DNA from: Acanthaster planci
Lineage: Eukaryota > Echinodermata > Asteroidea > Valvatida > Acanthasteridae
DNA length: 64,000 nucleotides
Assembly (NCBI RefSeq): GCF_001949145.1
Contig: NW_019091566.1
Location: 258,557-322,556, forward strand
Reading direction: 5' to 3'
Shown here: positions 22,110 through 33,859 of the stretch, in pieces
How positions within the stretch are numbered: the stretch's first letter is position 1
Layout: every line of letters starts with the position of its first letter
Position numbers and translations under genes: made by a program
Notes under the pieces: model-generated
What the model saw: only the letters and a program-made list of their open reading frames with translations
Databases searched by the model: none
What the model was told of the DNA's origin: nothing

Positions 22110-22411
22110 CGTCATCATCCCTGTTGACTGTCGTTTTTCTTAATATCCTTGATACACCATGTTAAAAATTTGTACAGTGAAACTAGCTGCCTACCCCAAT
22201 CCTCATTTCTGAGTAACGCATCCGTACAACAACTCAAATGGTGAAAATCCAGTTGATTGTTGGAGAACCTCTCTGTATGCAAAAAACAGATATGGTATAT
22301 ATTTGTCCCATTGCTCAGGTTTGTTTTTGTATAAGCAGGTAGCGTGTGCCACAAGTTCTCATTAAATCTTTCAACTGGACCAGTAGTGTAATGGTGGTAT
22401 GGGCCACGTTT
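22110..22411 (-). pseudogene. Ty3/gypsy integrase, downstream half of a split gene
   Basis: Minus-strand translation starts at about 22411 with KRGPYHHYTTGPVERFNENL, the end of the integrase catalytic core that carries the third acidic residue (the E of VERFN). It goes on to HTLPAYTKT and, after a frame change, to family-like blocks for TGFSPFELLYGR and the following linker, ending in stops near 22115. It begins at the very residue where the upstream half at 30025-30900 stops. Both halves lie on the same strand in the correct order, so I read them as one integrase cut by the intervening 7.6 kb. Confidence 0.75.
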
Positions 22412-24829
22412 GTGCCCTTAATTTTCATCATTTATCATTAATTTAAATATCAAATGAAAGAGCTCTTTCTCCTCTACACAATGAAATAAAAAATGTTGAT
22501 GTGCAATCATTCAATGCACATATCGTGGCATAAGAAAAACATGTATCAGCTCTTTTGAGAAAAAGAGTCAGTTACGTGTCAGACCATAACTTAATTAGTG
22601 CAGTCACCAAGCTTGCTTAAAAAATGGTTTAGATATGCATGTACATGTATATCTAGAATAATAAAAAATAAAATATTTGTCAGCTCTTCCCACTTTGTTT
22701 GGTTATGGTAAAAAAAATTGTGAAAACATCATCATTTTGAGTAAAACAGTTCTGAGTGCAATTGCTTTCCTTTAATTCACATTTCTGATTAGGCTGTTAT
22801 AACCTAGCAAAAATCTACTTTTTGCAGACTTCACATAAATAGGATAGGTGGGGAAACCTCTGGTGGAGGAGAGTATCGTCAGGTTGCCCCCCACTCAGGT
22901 TTCACCTGGTACCAACAGAGGGCGTTGTCACATAGTATCGCCATCGCTATGGTGGCCGTCTGTGCAGCTGCAGTGTGATTTTAGTAAATTTGAGCACTGT
23001 AGAGCTATAGAGTGTGGGGTAGTTGGACATCATCAAGGAAATGTTCTCATCCACTCCATAAAGGGAAAGGCAGACCCTTTCATGGCGTAAACAAAACAAC
23101 CAGTCAAGAGGTGTTTGAAAGATGGGGCACGTTGTTCCCAGTTGGAGCAGGTACATGTAAGTCAGTAAGATAATAGATTGAATCGTTCTATTCTAGTATT
23201 CATTGTTCATAGGCCTGCATTATGACGCATGCCTATAAGGTAAAACTGAAGAAATGTTTTCCTGGACTATAGTATTTGTAAGTGCTTAACTGATCAGGGG
23301 TAACAGTTCCATATTCAGACATCACTAATTTTTCCTTGCAGTTTACTAGCCATCACAAAGTTTCAGCATGTCCTAAAAGTCAAATTTAGCCAGGAAAACA
23401 TTGAAGCATTCACTTAGAAAACACTGTCTCCAGACCAGTGCCATGGCTACATGTATGTGCACAGGGCTTCAAATAATGTCTTTGTCATGTTTGTATGGAC
23501 TCTTTCCTGATCGGGAAAGATGCATAATAAGACACTTGCATTTATTGCCCGATACTTGCTGGGTCCCTCATTCACCACATATTTTCAAATCTGATAGGTT
23601 TCCATAGTAGGCCTAATTGGCGAATGAGGAACCTGGCGACTATATCATCATGGACGTTGGATGTTACTTATTATAACCAAATGCAATATTTGATTTGGGG
23701 AAGCAAGATAAAAAATGTTGTATTGAATGAAAAAATGGTTGTCTGATTCTGCATCTTGTCGTTATATGTTATAGTCTGACACTGGTCAAGAACCTGGTTC
23801 ACATTTACTTCTTATTGTCTTTGACTTTCAGGTATCTGTAGAGGTTGCCTAACCATGCACCAACAAGCAGTTTCTGGCCAGGCAGCGGAACAGATACCAC
23901 CACCCAGTGATACACTGTCTATGGTGTGTGCTTTCAACTCAATAAAATAGCAGTATACCCTGTCTGAACATATACACGTATTGGTATATCATTGTCAAAA
24001 AACCTTACTTGTTGAATTTGTGTTATAATAGGGATAGGAAGAGCAGCAGAGTGCAACCAGTGATTGGTCATCATCAGCTGGGTTACTTCCAACAAGTTTC
24101 CAATCCACTTACACAAAGTGCACTCCAATTCCCGAGGTAACTAAAATCAACTAAATCCTGGCATCTTGCATCTTATTTTATTGTATCATATTTTATATCT
24201 TATATCATATTGTAGGGCAATCCATTTTGTCATTTTTTTTTAAATATCACTTGTCTGCAAGGGGAACGGTTTTACAGTAGCGGACTGGGTTTTGAAACTG
24301 GCATGGAATCCACTGCTCAGTACATGTAAATATAATGAGACATTAGGGGCAGACTTTTGATATTTAGCAGGGGGTTCGCAGAAATGAAGGCAAAAGTTTT
24401 TCAAAATAAATTTCTTTTACTCAGCAGTAAATTTATCTAGCCCAGCGGCACATATTTTGACCCAGCAGTACTGCTCTGAGTTGGGGGGGGGAGTGAGTAG
24501 TCCTTTGCCCACCCTGATTATATCATATCCTGCTGTGTGCTGCATTATCTCACAGGATTTATTTATTTTCCATTTTTTCCAGCTTGCATCTGGGTCTTCA
24601 TCAACTGATGAAGATGTTACTCGGGTTTCGGTGCCCTGGATTCGGCTTGGACTCCAACATCACGGCAAAAGAATGCAGAGCTCCAGTCCTTAAACACCTT
24701 CCTTATCCAGGGTGGAAAGCCTTCCTGTTGATGGACAGCTGCACTGGCCACTAGAAGAAGCATCTGATAGCACCGTCCGCTACTACAAAAGAAAAGCGAA
24801 GAAGGCCAAGAAGATCGGCTTCTGAAGAT
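22412..24829. other. Left flank of the 7.6-kb insertion
   Basis: Mostly AT-rich non-coding sequence. A possible exon at 23833-23922 is framed by TTTCAG and GGTGTGTG and reads ICRGCLTMHQQAVSGQAAEQ, which could be an upstream zinc-binding part of family 2, though I cannot confirm it. Another open stretch follows TTTTTCCAG at about 24580 (SSTDEDVTRVSVPWIRLGL). No terminal repeat was found at the 22411 junction. Confidence 0.3.
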
Positions 24830-27800
24830 AGCCATCGGTGAAACAACTGCAGAATCATCACAGAGTGATCCAGATGTTGACAGCAGTACTCATTCTCTGG
24901 TGGAGTGCTATCAAGCTGCAGACAACTGGTGTACCAAGCGACAGATTTTGTCAATATTGGTTCAAAACATGACAAAACAAAGACTAATGGTAAGATTAAG
25001 TAAATGTTTCTCTTGAACTGTTAGATGCTTCGGTCAAAGACAACACTGAAATACTTAACAGATACATGTAGTTTGATATCTATGTTCCTCAGCATAAACC
25101 ATCAGCATATTAGATTGATTGAAATGATTGTTATTGTTCTGTTGTTACAGCAACTGATTCCAGGCCTCACTATATACAGGATAGATGCGGCAAGAAAGCA
25201 TGCCAAGGAAACTTGAGGAGGGTAACCAGTACAATTGGAACCAATAACTCGATCAAGACTTGAGAAAAGCAAGATTGATCACTTCATTCAATTCATCTCA
25301 CACCCAGAATTTGTTCAAGATGTTGCATTTGGGACCCGCAAACTGAAACTTAGTCACGGAGAAAAGATTGAAGTTCAAAGTGTTCGAACCGTTGTGGTAT
25401 CCCATCTTGTTGATTTGTACAAAGTTCACTGTCAAGACACTGGATTCAATCCACTTGGTCTTACTTAACTTTGCAGTATTATTCAGGTGAGATTTATATA
25501 AATTTCAGTCATGGCATTTTCATTTTTTATGTAATTTATGTTGTTTCTTATTATCTATGGATCGATTATGCATTGCAATGTTCTGGTCAATGGTTCGAAA
25601 AATGTCAAGGTCCAGTGACTCTTTTTCAGGTTTGTGCTGCTTCCAAGAAGAAATCTCTTTCTGGTGTGGACAATATAGCTGCCAAAGGCTCAGAAGGGTT
25701 TCAAGCTATGGAGGGATTGATAATATTGCTTGGTGAATGTGGTGAGTTTTCTACTGTACTCGTTCAGCAGCTGCATTTTACCAGTAGTCTAAAAGTCTCC
25801 TTTGAAGCAAGCAAAAACCATTCAAACATAGTCTAGTGTAAGCCAAAATAATGGCTTACTTTGCTTTTATTATTACAGTTTACCAGCTTCGTGGGTAGAT
25901 GAGCACAAAAACAGGCTTTGAACAGCCTGTCATTACCTGAAATCTGACTTCAAACTCCATGTTCAGGAAGACCATTGTTGTCCTGATCACTGTTGGACTT
26001 ATACACTGAGCACTAAAGATTCTTGCAGCCATCCCGATAATGTCCACTTTGAAGTGATGACCTACGTCTTCTGCTGAATGAGGTTGAGTTCTCCATATCA
26101 AGTGTTGATACAAAATACTAGTAAGTTTTATAGGGGCCTATGGAACTTCTAACACATCAATTCTCTCAAGAATGAATTCTTGGTGTACATTCATGACATC
26201 TATTTTTATTTGTGGATCTTTATTTAATTCCAGGTGTCCATCACAGAAGGAGGAAGTAGCGTAGGATTTTGAATATGCCAAGGACCGCATCATTGGTCTG
26301 AAACATCATATTGTTCGTACAGTGGCTCAGGAAAAATGCAAAGAGGATATCCTGACAAATCTCACTTCATCACAAGCACTTCTGACCATGGATTAGGCTA
26401 TGAAATATCTGCCCAGGCGATTTAGGGAAGCTCAACAAGACTGGTTTGGCAAGAAAGGCATATCCTGGCATATGACTGTTGCCGTAATGAAATCTAGTAG
26501 TGAATTGGAGGTAAGAGCTTGAAAATATAAATCACTGTATTTATTATGTATGCCACCTCGTGCCCCCTGTGAAATTGACCTCTCATAGTTACGTAACTGA
26601 ATGAAGAAAAGGGAAATGTATACATGAAAAATTGTCACTGACTTTATTGTATTGTGTCACTTATGATTTGGCAGTTGAATTGAATGGAAAGATTTTGTGC
26701 TTTGTTCATCTCATTCAGCAGTGTATCCAGAATTGGTGGAGGGTACTATTAGTGTTGGAAGCTCCATCGCTTGAGCTGAAAGCAAGACATCTAAACATTG
26801 AGAAAATCTATCTGAGGTCAGATAATGCTGGGTGTTACCACTGTGCACCACTTATCCTGTCCATAACAGATCTCTCCAAAGACGTAAACATCAGCATTTC
26901 AAGATATGACTTCTCTGAAGCACAGACAGGTAAAGATATCTGCGATCGAAAAATAGCTCCAATGAAAGCAAATATCGAGTGGTACATCAATAAAAGTGTT
27001 CTCACTGCCAATGACATGCACACTGCCTTAGAGTCGTACAATGGTGTGTGAGGATGCTATGCATCTGTTCTGAAGATTGGTGACATACCTTCCTCATGTG
27101 AATCTCTGAAATGGCCTGGTGTTACCAACTATACCAATTTCTGCTTTGAACAAAGTAGTGTGCGCTCCTGGCTTGCTTACAATATTGGCGACCAGTTTCA
27201 TCCATTTACAAAACTGATTAAGCAACCACTTGGACCACGTGTCACCAACTACACTGTTGGAAAATACACAGAGCCCAAAGTCTTGACTGGAGCAATAGGC
27301 CAACAAAGAGTAAATGTTCAGTTCTCTTGCACAGAATCAAACTGTGTGAAAACATTCCCCACCGATGAGGTACTGCCGCATCATTTGGCAGCAGGACAGC
27401 ATATGTTTCATCCCCTCAAGGAATCATGATTGGAGCAGATTACACGTCAGTAGGCTGAAAAGATAGGGGAGATGCAAGCTGGTACCCCTCATTCAGGCAA
27501 AGGTGGTGTGACTGTAACTTCAGAAGCAGCTTCGGCCTCGATGTCTCAGGCAATCAATTCTGGTTGGGCTCATAAATTGTCCAAGGTCAGAAAGAGGTTT
27601 TCACATGGTTGGTGTAAATACAGAAAAGAAAGAAAACCTAGGGACTGTGTCAAAACGTTTGAAAAGTCAGTTCCAGAAAGATGACTGGCTAACTGCCGTA
27701 CAGATTGCCAGTTATTTCTCAAGCCTTGCTCTCTTCCACAAATCAGGGACACTGCCAGCCAAGGACTTGTCGGATGTAAATGATAATGCTGTGGAATCGG

Positions 27801-27850
27801 TTGAAAGACAGCTTCTTGTGGATGCTGTGCAGAAGCAGTGTGGGCTATGA
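24830..27850 (+). pseudogene. Family 2: decayed multi-exon gene with a DDE-like layout
   Basis: Plus-strand exon-like blocks: 24840-24990 (SLVECYQAADNWCTKRQILS, donor ATG|GTAAG); 25151-25468 (acceptor TTACAG, QLIPGLTIYRIDAARKHA, then SKIDHFIQFISHPEFVQDVA and FGTRKLKLSHGEKIEV); 25630-25740 (acceptor TTTCAG, VCAASKKKSLSGVDNIAAKG, donor GGTGAG); 26240-26512 (AMKYLPRRFREAQQDWFGKK, donor GAGGTAAGA); 26655-27430 (LRSDNAGCYHCAPLIL, SRYDFSEAQTGKDICDRKIA, then a CX4C..HX5H zinc finger at FSCTESNC/HHLAAGQH); 27605-27850 (KDDWLTAVQIASYFSSLAL). The first two introns rejoin in phase. Two in-frame stops (near 25215 and 26395) and frame changes make it dead. Asp before AMKYLP, Asp in SDNAG and an acidic residue in the SEAQTGKD block are spaced like a DDE/D nuclease (inference). 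I recall the family only as uncharacterised predicted proteins. Confidence 0.65.
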
Positions 27851-27854
27851 AACA

Positions 27855-30024
27855 GTATACATTGAGTTTTGTATCATTTAATGATTTGTGTTTGATACAT
27901 CATCCCCAGAATAATCATTCCCAACTTGTTTCCCATACAAGGCATGGTCTTTTTGAGTTGGGCAAGATTTTGCCTACATGAATTCGTCCACTTTTTTAGA
28001 TTGTTGGTTTTTATTGTTTTTAGGTGTTTTTTTCCGTTTTGGTTTAATTTTTTTTAGGGTGTTATGGATGAGGAAGTGTCTGTATCTTGTATTTTCTTCA
28101 AAAGTTTCAAATGACATGGACTCTGTCAGTTATAGAAAACATACATTTACTACATTTGTGTGCACTGATGCAGAACATACAAACTACCTGCTGAAATCTG
28201 GTTTTTCCGTTACATTCTGCTTTGCCTCATAAAATGGGTCAAGATTTCACCTGATGTTCATGTCTGTACTTTTTTGAATGGAACTGCACACTCACATGCT
28301 TTCAATACCGTCTGCATAATATTGATTTTTTTTTGCACAGTAAATTAACAGAGACTGTACGATGAAGAAATGAACATTACCACCTATGCATTATTTTATC
28401 AATTAAATTAGAGTTATTTGTGTGTATTTGTTTCATTTTCCAAGTAACTGCCGTAGTCTAGAATGGCCCGTGCTTTGCAGCAAGAAGCTGTACAATGTTT
28501 TGACCAACACTACAATGACCTGACAATTTTGTGCCCAACAGCTTGCACTGATACGTGCACATGTATGTACAGCAGTGATCTCAAGTAAGTACCCTTTCGA
28601 GGGAGGTCATGCGTGTTACGAGCACTGGTACTTGCCCTATCTCGCTCGACATTTGCTCGTTCTTACACCATGGGCGCACGAAGAGCGCACAAAGTAGAAT
28701 AAGACTGCAACAGTGAAAGTACTCCCATTACCCAACTTGAAACACTCACATGTTTTGTCCGTGTAGAATGTCGTTAGTCTGGCCCACTGATGATGGCTTA
28801 AAACCACACACAACACAACCACGGCTTCGATCATAGATCACATTTTATGTTCCGCCGGGACGTTTTCCTCGACCATGGAATAAAATACCATACGGTTAAA
28901 CGTACATTGAAAACAAAAACGATCAAAACGAGCTGCATAAACTTGACTTAAGAGAACATAACCACGGTCATCTTCCCCTCCAAGGTACACGTTTCGGAAA
29001 ACAAAAGTTGTTCGTTCTACACACACTCCTACACACCCACACAAAAAAATTTTCCGAACGATCTACTGTACAAAAATTGCCCACACATCATGGATCTACA
29101 CACACTGCAAACCCTCATGGATCCTGGCACTGCGCCAGGGCTTGCTGCGCCATCAATCATGGGTACCAAAATAGACTTTGGATCAAGTCGGTCCTGGTTC
29201 GATGCAGTCCACCTTTCTTGCAATGTGCACAAGGCCACCAATGATGCATTCACCTCAAGTTTACTGTATCAAGTTTACAGTACACTTAAGATTTTATTAA
29301 ATTTTGAAATTGGACTGAAAAGAGGGTCTGAAAATCTGTCCAACGGAGTCGTAATTTTGTTCTGTCATTGGTAGAGTTTGGTCAGAAAATTACCTTGGTC
29401 ATATGAAAATGCACTATTTCTCTATATATAGCGATTTTTTTTAAGTTGGTGCCCTGTAAAAACGAGCAATCAATATCAAAACTGGTACCAATATTGACTG
29501 ATAGAAGGCTAAATACACAATATGAGGCTCAAACAAGGCTCCTGTAAGTCCATACTGAAAACTGCTGACAAACATTTTATTGATGCTTCCAAAAGACCAT
29601 GATAATGACTTTCTTTCATCAGAGTTTCATTGTTCAAAGACCTACTCTAATGACCCCATAGCGATGCAAAGATAGCTCTAATTATGACACAAAGTTAGGG
29701 ATACCCCTAAGTAAAGGCTTGTCATTGCCTCATACATTTTTCCCCCTCAATTTCGACATCAGATTTAGGACTGGATGCAAGCTCAAAACCCTGCAAATTT
29801 CAATGCTCCTGTGCTTTCCTTTGTAAAACGGCAAGCGTTTAAACTTTTGAAGGCCTTAATCATCAAAATTATTTTTTTTTTACTAAAAGCATATATTGGG
29901 CCATTTTTCCTGAAGATGAAGTCGGATTGACCTAAAATTTTGCACAACCTCAAGGCTACATGTGACCCCCATACATGTCGAATTTCAGCCAAAACCGTTG
30001 ACCCCCACCTTATCATGTTCTCCG
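27855..30024. other. Right flank of the 7.6-kb insertion
   Basis: No gene recognised. Small cysteine-containing open frames on the minus strand at 28637-29044 do not match a family I can name. The stretch 29750-30024, on the complement, has wording like GTGCAAAATTTTAGGTCAATCC that recalls the B-type repeats at 37-51 kb, so it may be a distant relative. No inverted copy of the left junction was seen. Confidence 0.35.
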
Positions 30025-30900
30025 TGGTCCTCTTGTAGACACACTCTTAATGCATGTACATGTACCAAAAAGATCACACACTTCTTTCATAAGTTGAGAC
30101 ATACATATATATGTAAAATTTATCCTCTGGTCAGATATTGTTTCTTCTGGTATTCCCACACTTGATGAACAACTAGATTAATGCATCAGCGATAGTCTTT
30201 GCTTCTTGAATTGGGATTGGTATGACCTCTGGGTATCTACACTGTAGTTGCATAGTCACATACCGGTACTACCAAAACATAACGGTTTCCCTGCTTTGAC
30301 AAAACTACATGTACTTGCCCTAAGGTGTCAATTCCAATGTGCATGAATGGAGTATCTATGATAGGAAGTGAATGCTACGTTTTTCTGCTTTCTGACATCT
30401 GTCACAAGACTTGCAGTACTCTGCTACATCTGCTAAAACATTTTCCCAAAAGAACTTTTGCAGTATACAGGTACGTTACTGAGTTATGTCTATTCCTAGA
30501 TGCCTAACCATCGGTATGTTGTGGGGTACTTGTAATATCTCTGCCCTATACTGCTTCGGTATTATGATCTAGAACTTTGTTTCAAACTTGTTGTTAGCTT
30601 GTTTAGGAGTCCACTGCCTATACAAAAATCCCATCTCTCACAAAGTAGCACACTTTCCCTGTGGCAATATCCTTCTTGGGTATTGCTCTATCCCATATCC
30701 CCACCAGAGTTTCATCATTCTTCTGATTCTTACAAAGTACAATTACTCTTTACTTCTATCTGAATGTCTCCTAAGTTGCTTTCATCATATTTTTCAGTCC
30801 CTATGAACTTGTCTGACTTTACTGTCTCTTTGTTATTTTGGATTTCATCTGACTTGGTTTCCTCTTTGTTTTCATTGTCGCTCAGTATTTTAAAGGGGAT
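30025..30900 (-). pseudogene. Ty3/gypsy integrase, upstream half of a split gene
   Basis: In order on the minus strand: the pre-integrase linker (ETLVGIWDRAIPKKD), the H2C2 zinc-binding module (PHNIPMVRHLGI, then DVAEYCKSCDRCQKAEKRS), the first catalytic Asp region (GNRYVLVVPVCDYAT with YPEVIPIPIQEAKTIADAL), and the second (IPEETISDQRINF, where D is kept), running on to QLMKEVCDLFGT and IKSVSTRGP at about 30025. Several frame changes are needed (near 30290, 30470 and 30540). The protein resumes at 22411 with the next residues of the core. RT and RNase H, which should precede this block, are absent. Confidence 0.75.
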
Positions 30901-31169
30901 GGGCTATGTAGGGTTAAATTGACGTTATATGATAGTTTTCAACCGTCTTATATACACTACCTTGGATGAACCCCTCTTTTATGTCATTAAATCAGCAAAA
31001 ATTGGCGATTTGTGTGGGCTTTTTTCAGTCTCCACCTGAGTTCTTCGCAAAAACTTATCGAAATCGGTTGGTGAGGCCAGCAGACAAATCTTAGCAAAAA
31101 TGTGACGTCATTGGATGGACTCAACTTTCCAGACAAGAATGCATAGTTCCGGCAAGACAGAGTTGTCGC
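30901..31169. other. Non-coding insert between gypsy protease and integrase
   Basis: A GGGGATGGGCTATGTAGGG start is followed by roughly 250 bp of non-coding sequence with one TGACGTCA at 31103-31110. It lies where about 1.5 kb of RT and RNase H coding would be expected, so either it replaced them in a deletion or it is a short element that inserted there. Confidence 0.4.
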
Positions 31170-31500
31170 TTAGGCGAGATCATCGGGTACGTCACATACC
31201 TCATTACCTAAGACAGCATCTACTGGTAATCTTTGGGCCACTGCCACCTTAATCCACCCAGTTTCATATTTACCTTCTATATACATGTACAAGCAAATAG
31301 GATACTTCTTGGTACTCTGGTCACATCCATCAACTTAACTGTTTTATATCCTTCATCGTGCTTCCCTCAGGGGCAAATTTTTTGTTAACCATCATCTGTG
31401 TACAATCTGTGTATCTCAGTGGCTGGCTCACTGTTAATCATGCCTCTGCATTCATATTTGCTCAACAGTGCAGTATCTACACAGACCATTACTTTCTTGG
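31170..31500 (-). pseudogene. Ty3/gypsy aspartic protease remnant
   Basis: Minus-strand translation yields a protease-like order: VDTALLSKYECRGMI (expected active site D-T-G, here altered to D-T-A), then GYKTVKLMDVTR, then YETGWIKVAVA-like and QRLPVDAVLGNE-like blocks near 31210-31260, the last being the usual end of a retroviral-type protease. Frame changes occur near 31290 and 31340. The changed DTG and the breaks mean loss of activity. The assignment rests mainly on its place between gag and integrase. Confidence 0.45.
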
Positions 31501-31802
31501 GTTCTGTATTTGACTGCTCTTTCATGCTAGTGTCATTGGCTCTCTTCTATGGACAATACAAGTTTGTTTTTTTTTTACAGCGTCTTTATTCAGATTACCC
31601 GTAAATGGTTATCAGTGTCATTTAAAGATACTGCAGGGGAGCTCATTAGGAAGCAAAGCTTTTTAGTATGAGCCAAAAACGTTACCGCAAATGGTAAATA
31701 CAAATACATGTACACATATAAAAAAGGCATCGAATACTTTGTTACATATAAATGCAAGCAACAAAAAGCACTACAGATCAGCAGCCTTATCAATTCCATG
31801 AC

Positions 31803-32300
31803 CTACAGTGTATGTCCCATTTTCTTGCACTCAAAACATTTACTGGTATAGGCCTTCTCTTGATCCTGTTTATTCATCGGTTTTTGAGAACCTGAATTTG
31901 AAATGGAATAATTTCCAGTTGATGACTTTGCATAGTTCTTGTCATATTTGGACTCCTTGTGTCCATTAGGATGATTACTTGTTGGCTTGCCACCCCTATC
32001 TCCAGGTTTTGGCCTTTGCCGATCCCCCTGGGTCATTACACCTTTCCTAACTGTGACATAGTCATTAGCAAGCTCAGCCATTCGATCAATACTGTCCGGA
32101 TTCTTTTCTCTTAGCCAAACAACTAAATCCCTTAGCATTTGGTTGTAGGCCTATTCTAATACCATAACCTTCTTCATATCCAACAAATCATCCACTCTAC
32201 ATGTATCTGCATTTATCCGTCTTATAAGCATCTGATCTATCCTTACTATCCATTCTCTGTAGGACTCATTGTTTCCTGCTATGAATTAATGACCAATTCC
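31803..32300 (-). pseudogene. Ty3/gypsy gag with CCHC zinc knuckle
   Basis: Minus-strand gag segment of the same gypsy element. The capsid-like part near 32290-32110 reads NESYREWIVRIDQMLIRR and MLRDLVVWLREKNPDSI, followed by MAELANDYVTVRKGV, a SCAN-like/capsid arrangement common in gypsy gag. A Gly/Asn/Lys-rich linker follows, and then a nucleocapsid knuckle CFECKKMGHT. The last cysteine of the CCHC set is lost because a stop codon follows directly. One stop (near 32150) interrupts the upstream part. Gag packages the element's RNA. Confidence 0.7.
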
Positions 32301-33085
32301 ATTGACCAATCAGAATAAAACTAAATGATGTACGTATGATGTGCCTTACACGTGCATATCGACTGCCCCTGTTCAGCGAGGTACATGGAAAGCGGCATGG
32401 AAAGCGACGTACACATCGTTCCACAATTGCTCACATTCGACAGGAACACTGCGCCGTGCCACCCAAATGTATGCCATGCACGCATATACATGTACAGGGC
32501 GTACGTGCACCATGTGTATCGTACACTCATCCTGGCCTACCGCTCACCGGCGGCTCGGCCTGCTCTATCCATGCACACTGCATGATCACAAGCGCATCAC
32601 AGGCGACACCCGTTGGCCTATCCAATGACTTAATAACAGCGCATGCCCAAGCCAAGCATTTTAATGTACCATGCAATAATGTTAGTCTAGAACACGTGCT
32701 CATCAACATGTACGTGCAATGACAGTATATCAAGAGCGCCACGTTTTACATTCACAAAGGACAATTGTATGGTCGTGGCAGTATTTTAACTAACACTGCA
32801 ATGTAGTGTTTGCAGATTAGTGCAACGTGCGGCACGCGATCCAAACTGTACATACATGACGTCGGTCGATCAGGACTACCCTGATTAATTCTCACGTATG
32901 TTTTTGTGTGCAAAATGACTGGCCTAGCCAGTTTTTGTGGTACACAAAATGTTGACGAAAAAACGGCTGCAGTCATAACAGGCCGTAGCCTTTTGACACG
33001 CAGTTGCTGGTTCAGCACTTATCACAGACATGTACAGGTATAATGCGTATCCTACTTTTTCTTATACTTGAATGAATATTGATTT
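32301..33085. other. Spacer between gypsy gag and DIRS element
   Basis: GC-richer than its surroundings, with overlapping open frames on both strands at 32321-32742 that share no known motif (mutual shadows, rich in Cys and His because of CATGCAC-type words). It may contain the gypsy 5' UTR, but no LTR or primer-binding site was identified. Confidence 0.35.
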
Positions 33086-33104
33086 TCTTCTGGTAAACGC
33101 AACA

Positions 33105-33580
33105 CCTTCCGAGATCAGGACAAGGCCAACTTTGACTCAGTTCTCCGTCGCCTAGATTTGGCTTCTCGCTTTGGCCTCCGATGTTCAGCCTTCCTCCTCC
33201 ATCTCTTAGAATATATTGCCCAGGCTTGTGAGGAGGACTCTCCGGTCTCAACAGATTTCGCAGCCGTTGCCTTACGAGGGCTTGACGAGGGACTTGATTT
33301 TGTCTTTGAACAGGTCACTCGTATTTTGCTTCTGGCCACTTTCAGCTGCAGAGCCAACGCAGTGGACGCCATGCACATCCCTTACGAGTCTGTCAAGAAC
33401 AAATTGCTTGATCCATGCACATCCCTTACGAGTCAGTCAAGAACAAACTGCTTGATCTGCCGCTTCTCGGAGACAACTTGTTTTCCGGGAAATTTACTGA
33501 GGTCCTTGTGTCGGAGGTGAAGCATATGGAGATCGTTAAGAAAATTTTACTCTGTCCGCCCCCATCTTTAGGTCGCTCCT
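33105..33580 (+). pseudogene. DIRS gag-like ORF1 remnant
   Basis: Plus-strand reading gives LDLASRFGLRCSAFLLHLLE, FVFEQVTRILLLATFSCRAN and, after a frame change, MHIPYESVKNKLLDLPLLG with NLFSGKFTEVLVSEV, in the order found in ORF1 of DIRS-like elements. A 44-bp tandem duplication (33369-33456) shifts the frame within the conserved block. The protein is thought to be a structural or nucleic-acid-binding component. Its function is known only by analogy. Confidence 0.6.
33369..33456 (+). repeat. 44-bp tandem duplication inside DIRS ORF1
   Basis: Two adjacent 44-bp copies (33369-33412 and 33413-33456) start CCATGCACATCCCTTACGAG and end GCTTGAT, with two differences. As 44 is not a multiple of three, the duplication moves the reading frame. 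Confidence 0.9.
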
Positions 33581-33859
33581 TTAATTGTCCACTCTGGTCA
33601 GTTACTCTGCCATCAGACTCCCGTCGAGCTCCACCCCGACCGCTCCTAGGAGACTCCAGCCACGTCTCGCTGGTCGCCGGTTCACGCACCACGTGTCCCG
33701 GGGGGCAGCACAGGTGACTACTCCCCTTCGCCTTCGGCGGCTGTTGATCCCAAACCCGTCGGCACCCATCTGGGTAATTTCATCGGGTTCTGGTGGGAAA
33801 TCACCACGGACAGCTGGGTCCATTTCCCACAATTGCCCACGGCTAAGTCAGCTATCCAC

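Noticed and set aside
22905-22925. CTCF-like site (CCAACAGAGGGCGT)
   Set aside because: One partial match to a degenerate motif, with no supporting context.
25880-26113. Minus-strand 77-codon frame inside family 2
   Set aside because: It lies opposite a degraded intron/exon stretch of the plus-strand gene and has no motif of its own.
22411-30025. TTAA or CTTAA as the target duplication of the 7.6-kb insertion
   Set aside because: CTTAA occurs near both junctions, but the integrase reading stops on other bases and no inverted ends go with it. Too weak to assign.
32321-32742. Cluster of five overlapping open frames
   Set aside because: They share the same bases in different frames, which comes from a lack of TAA/TAG words in a GC-richer patch. 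No family resemblance.
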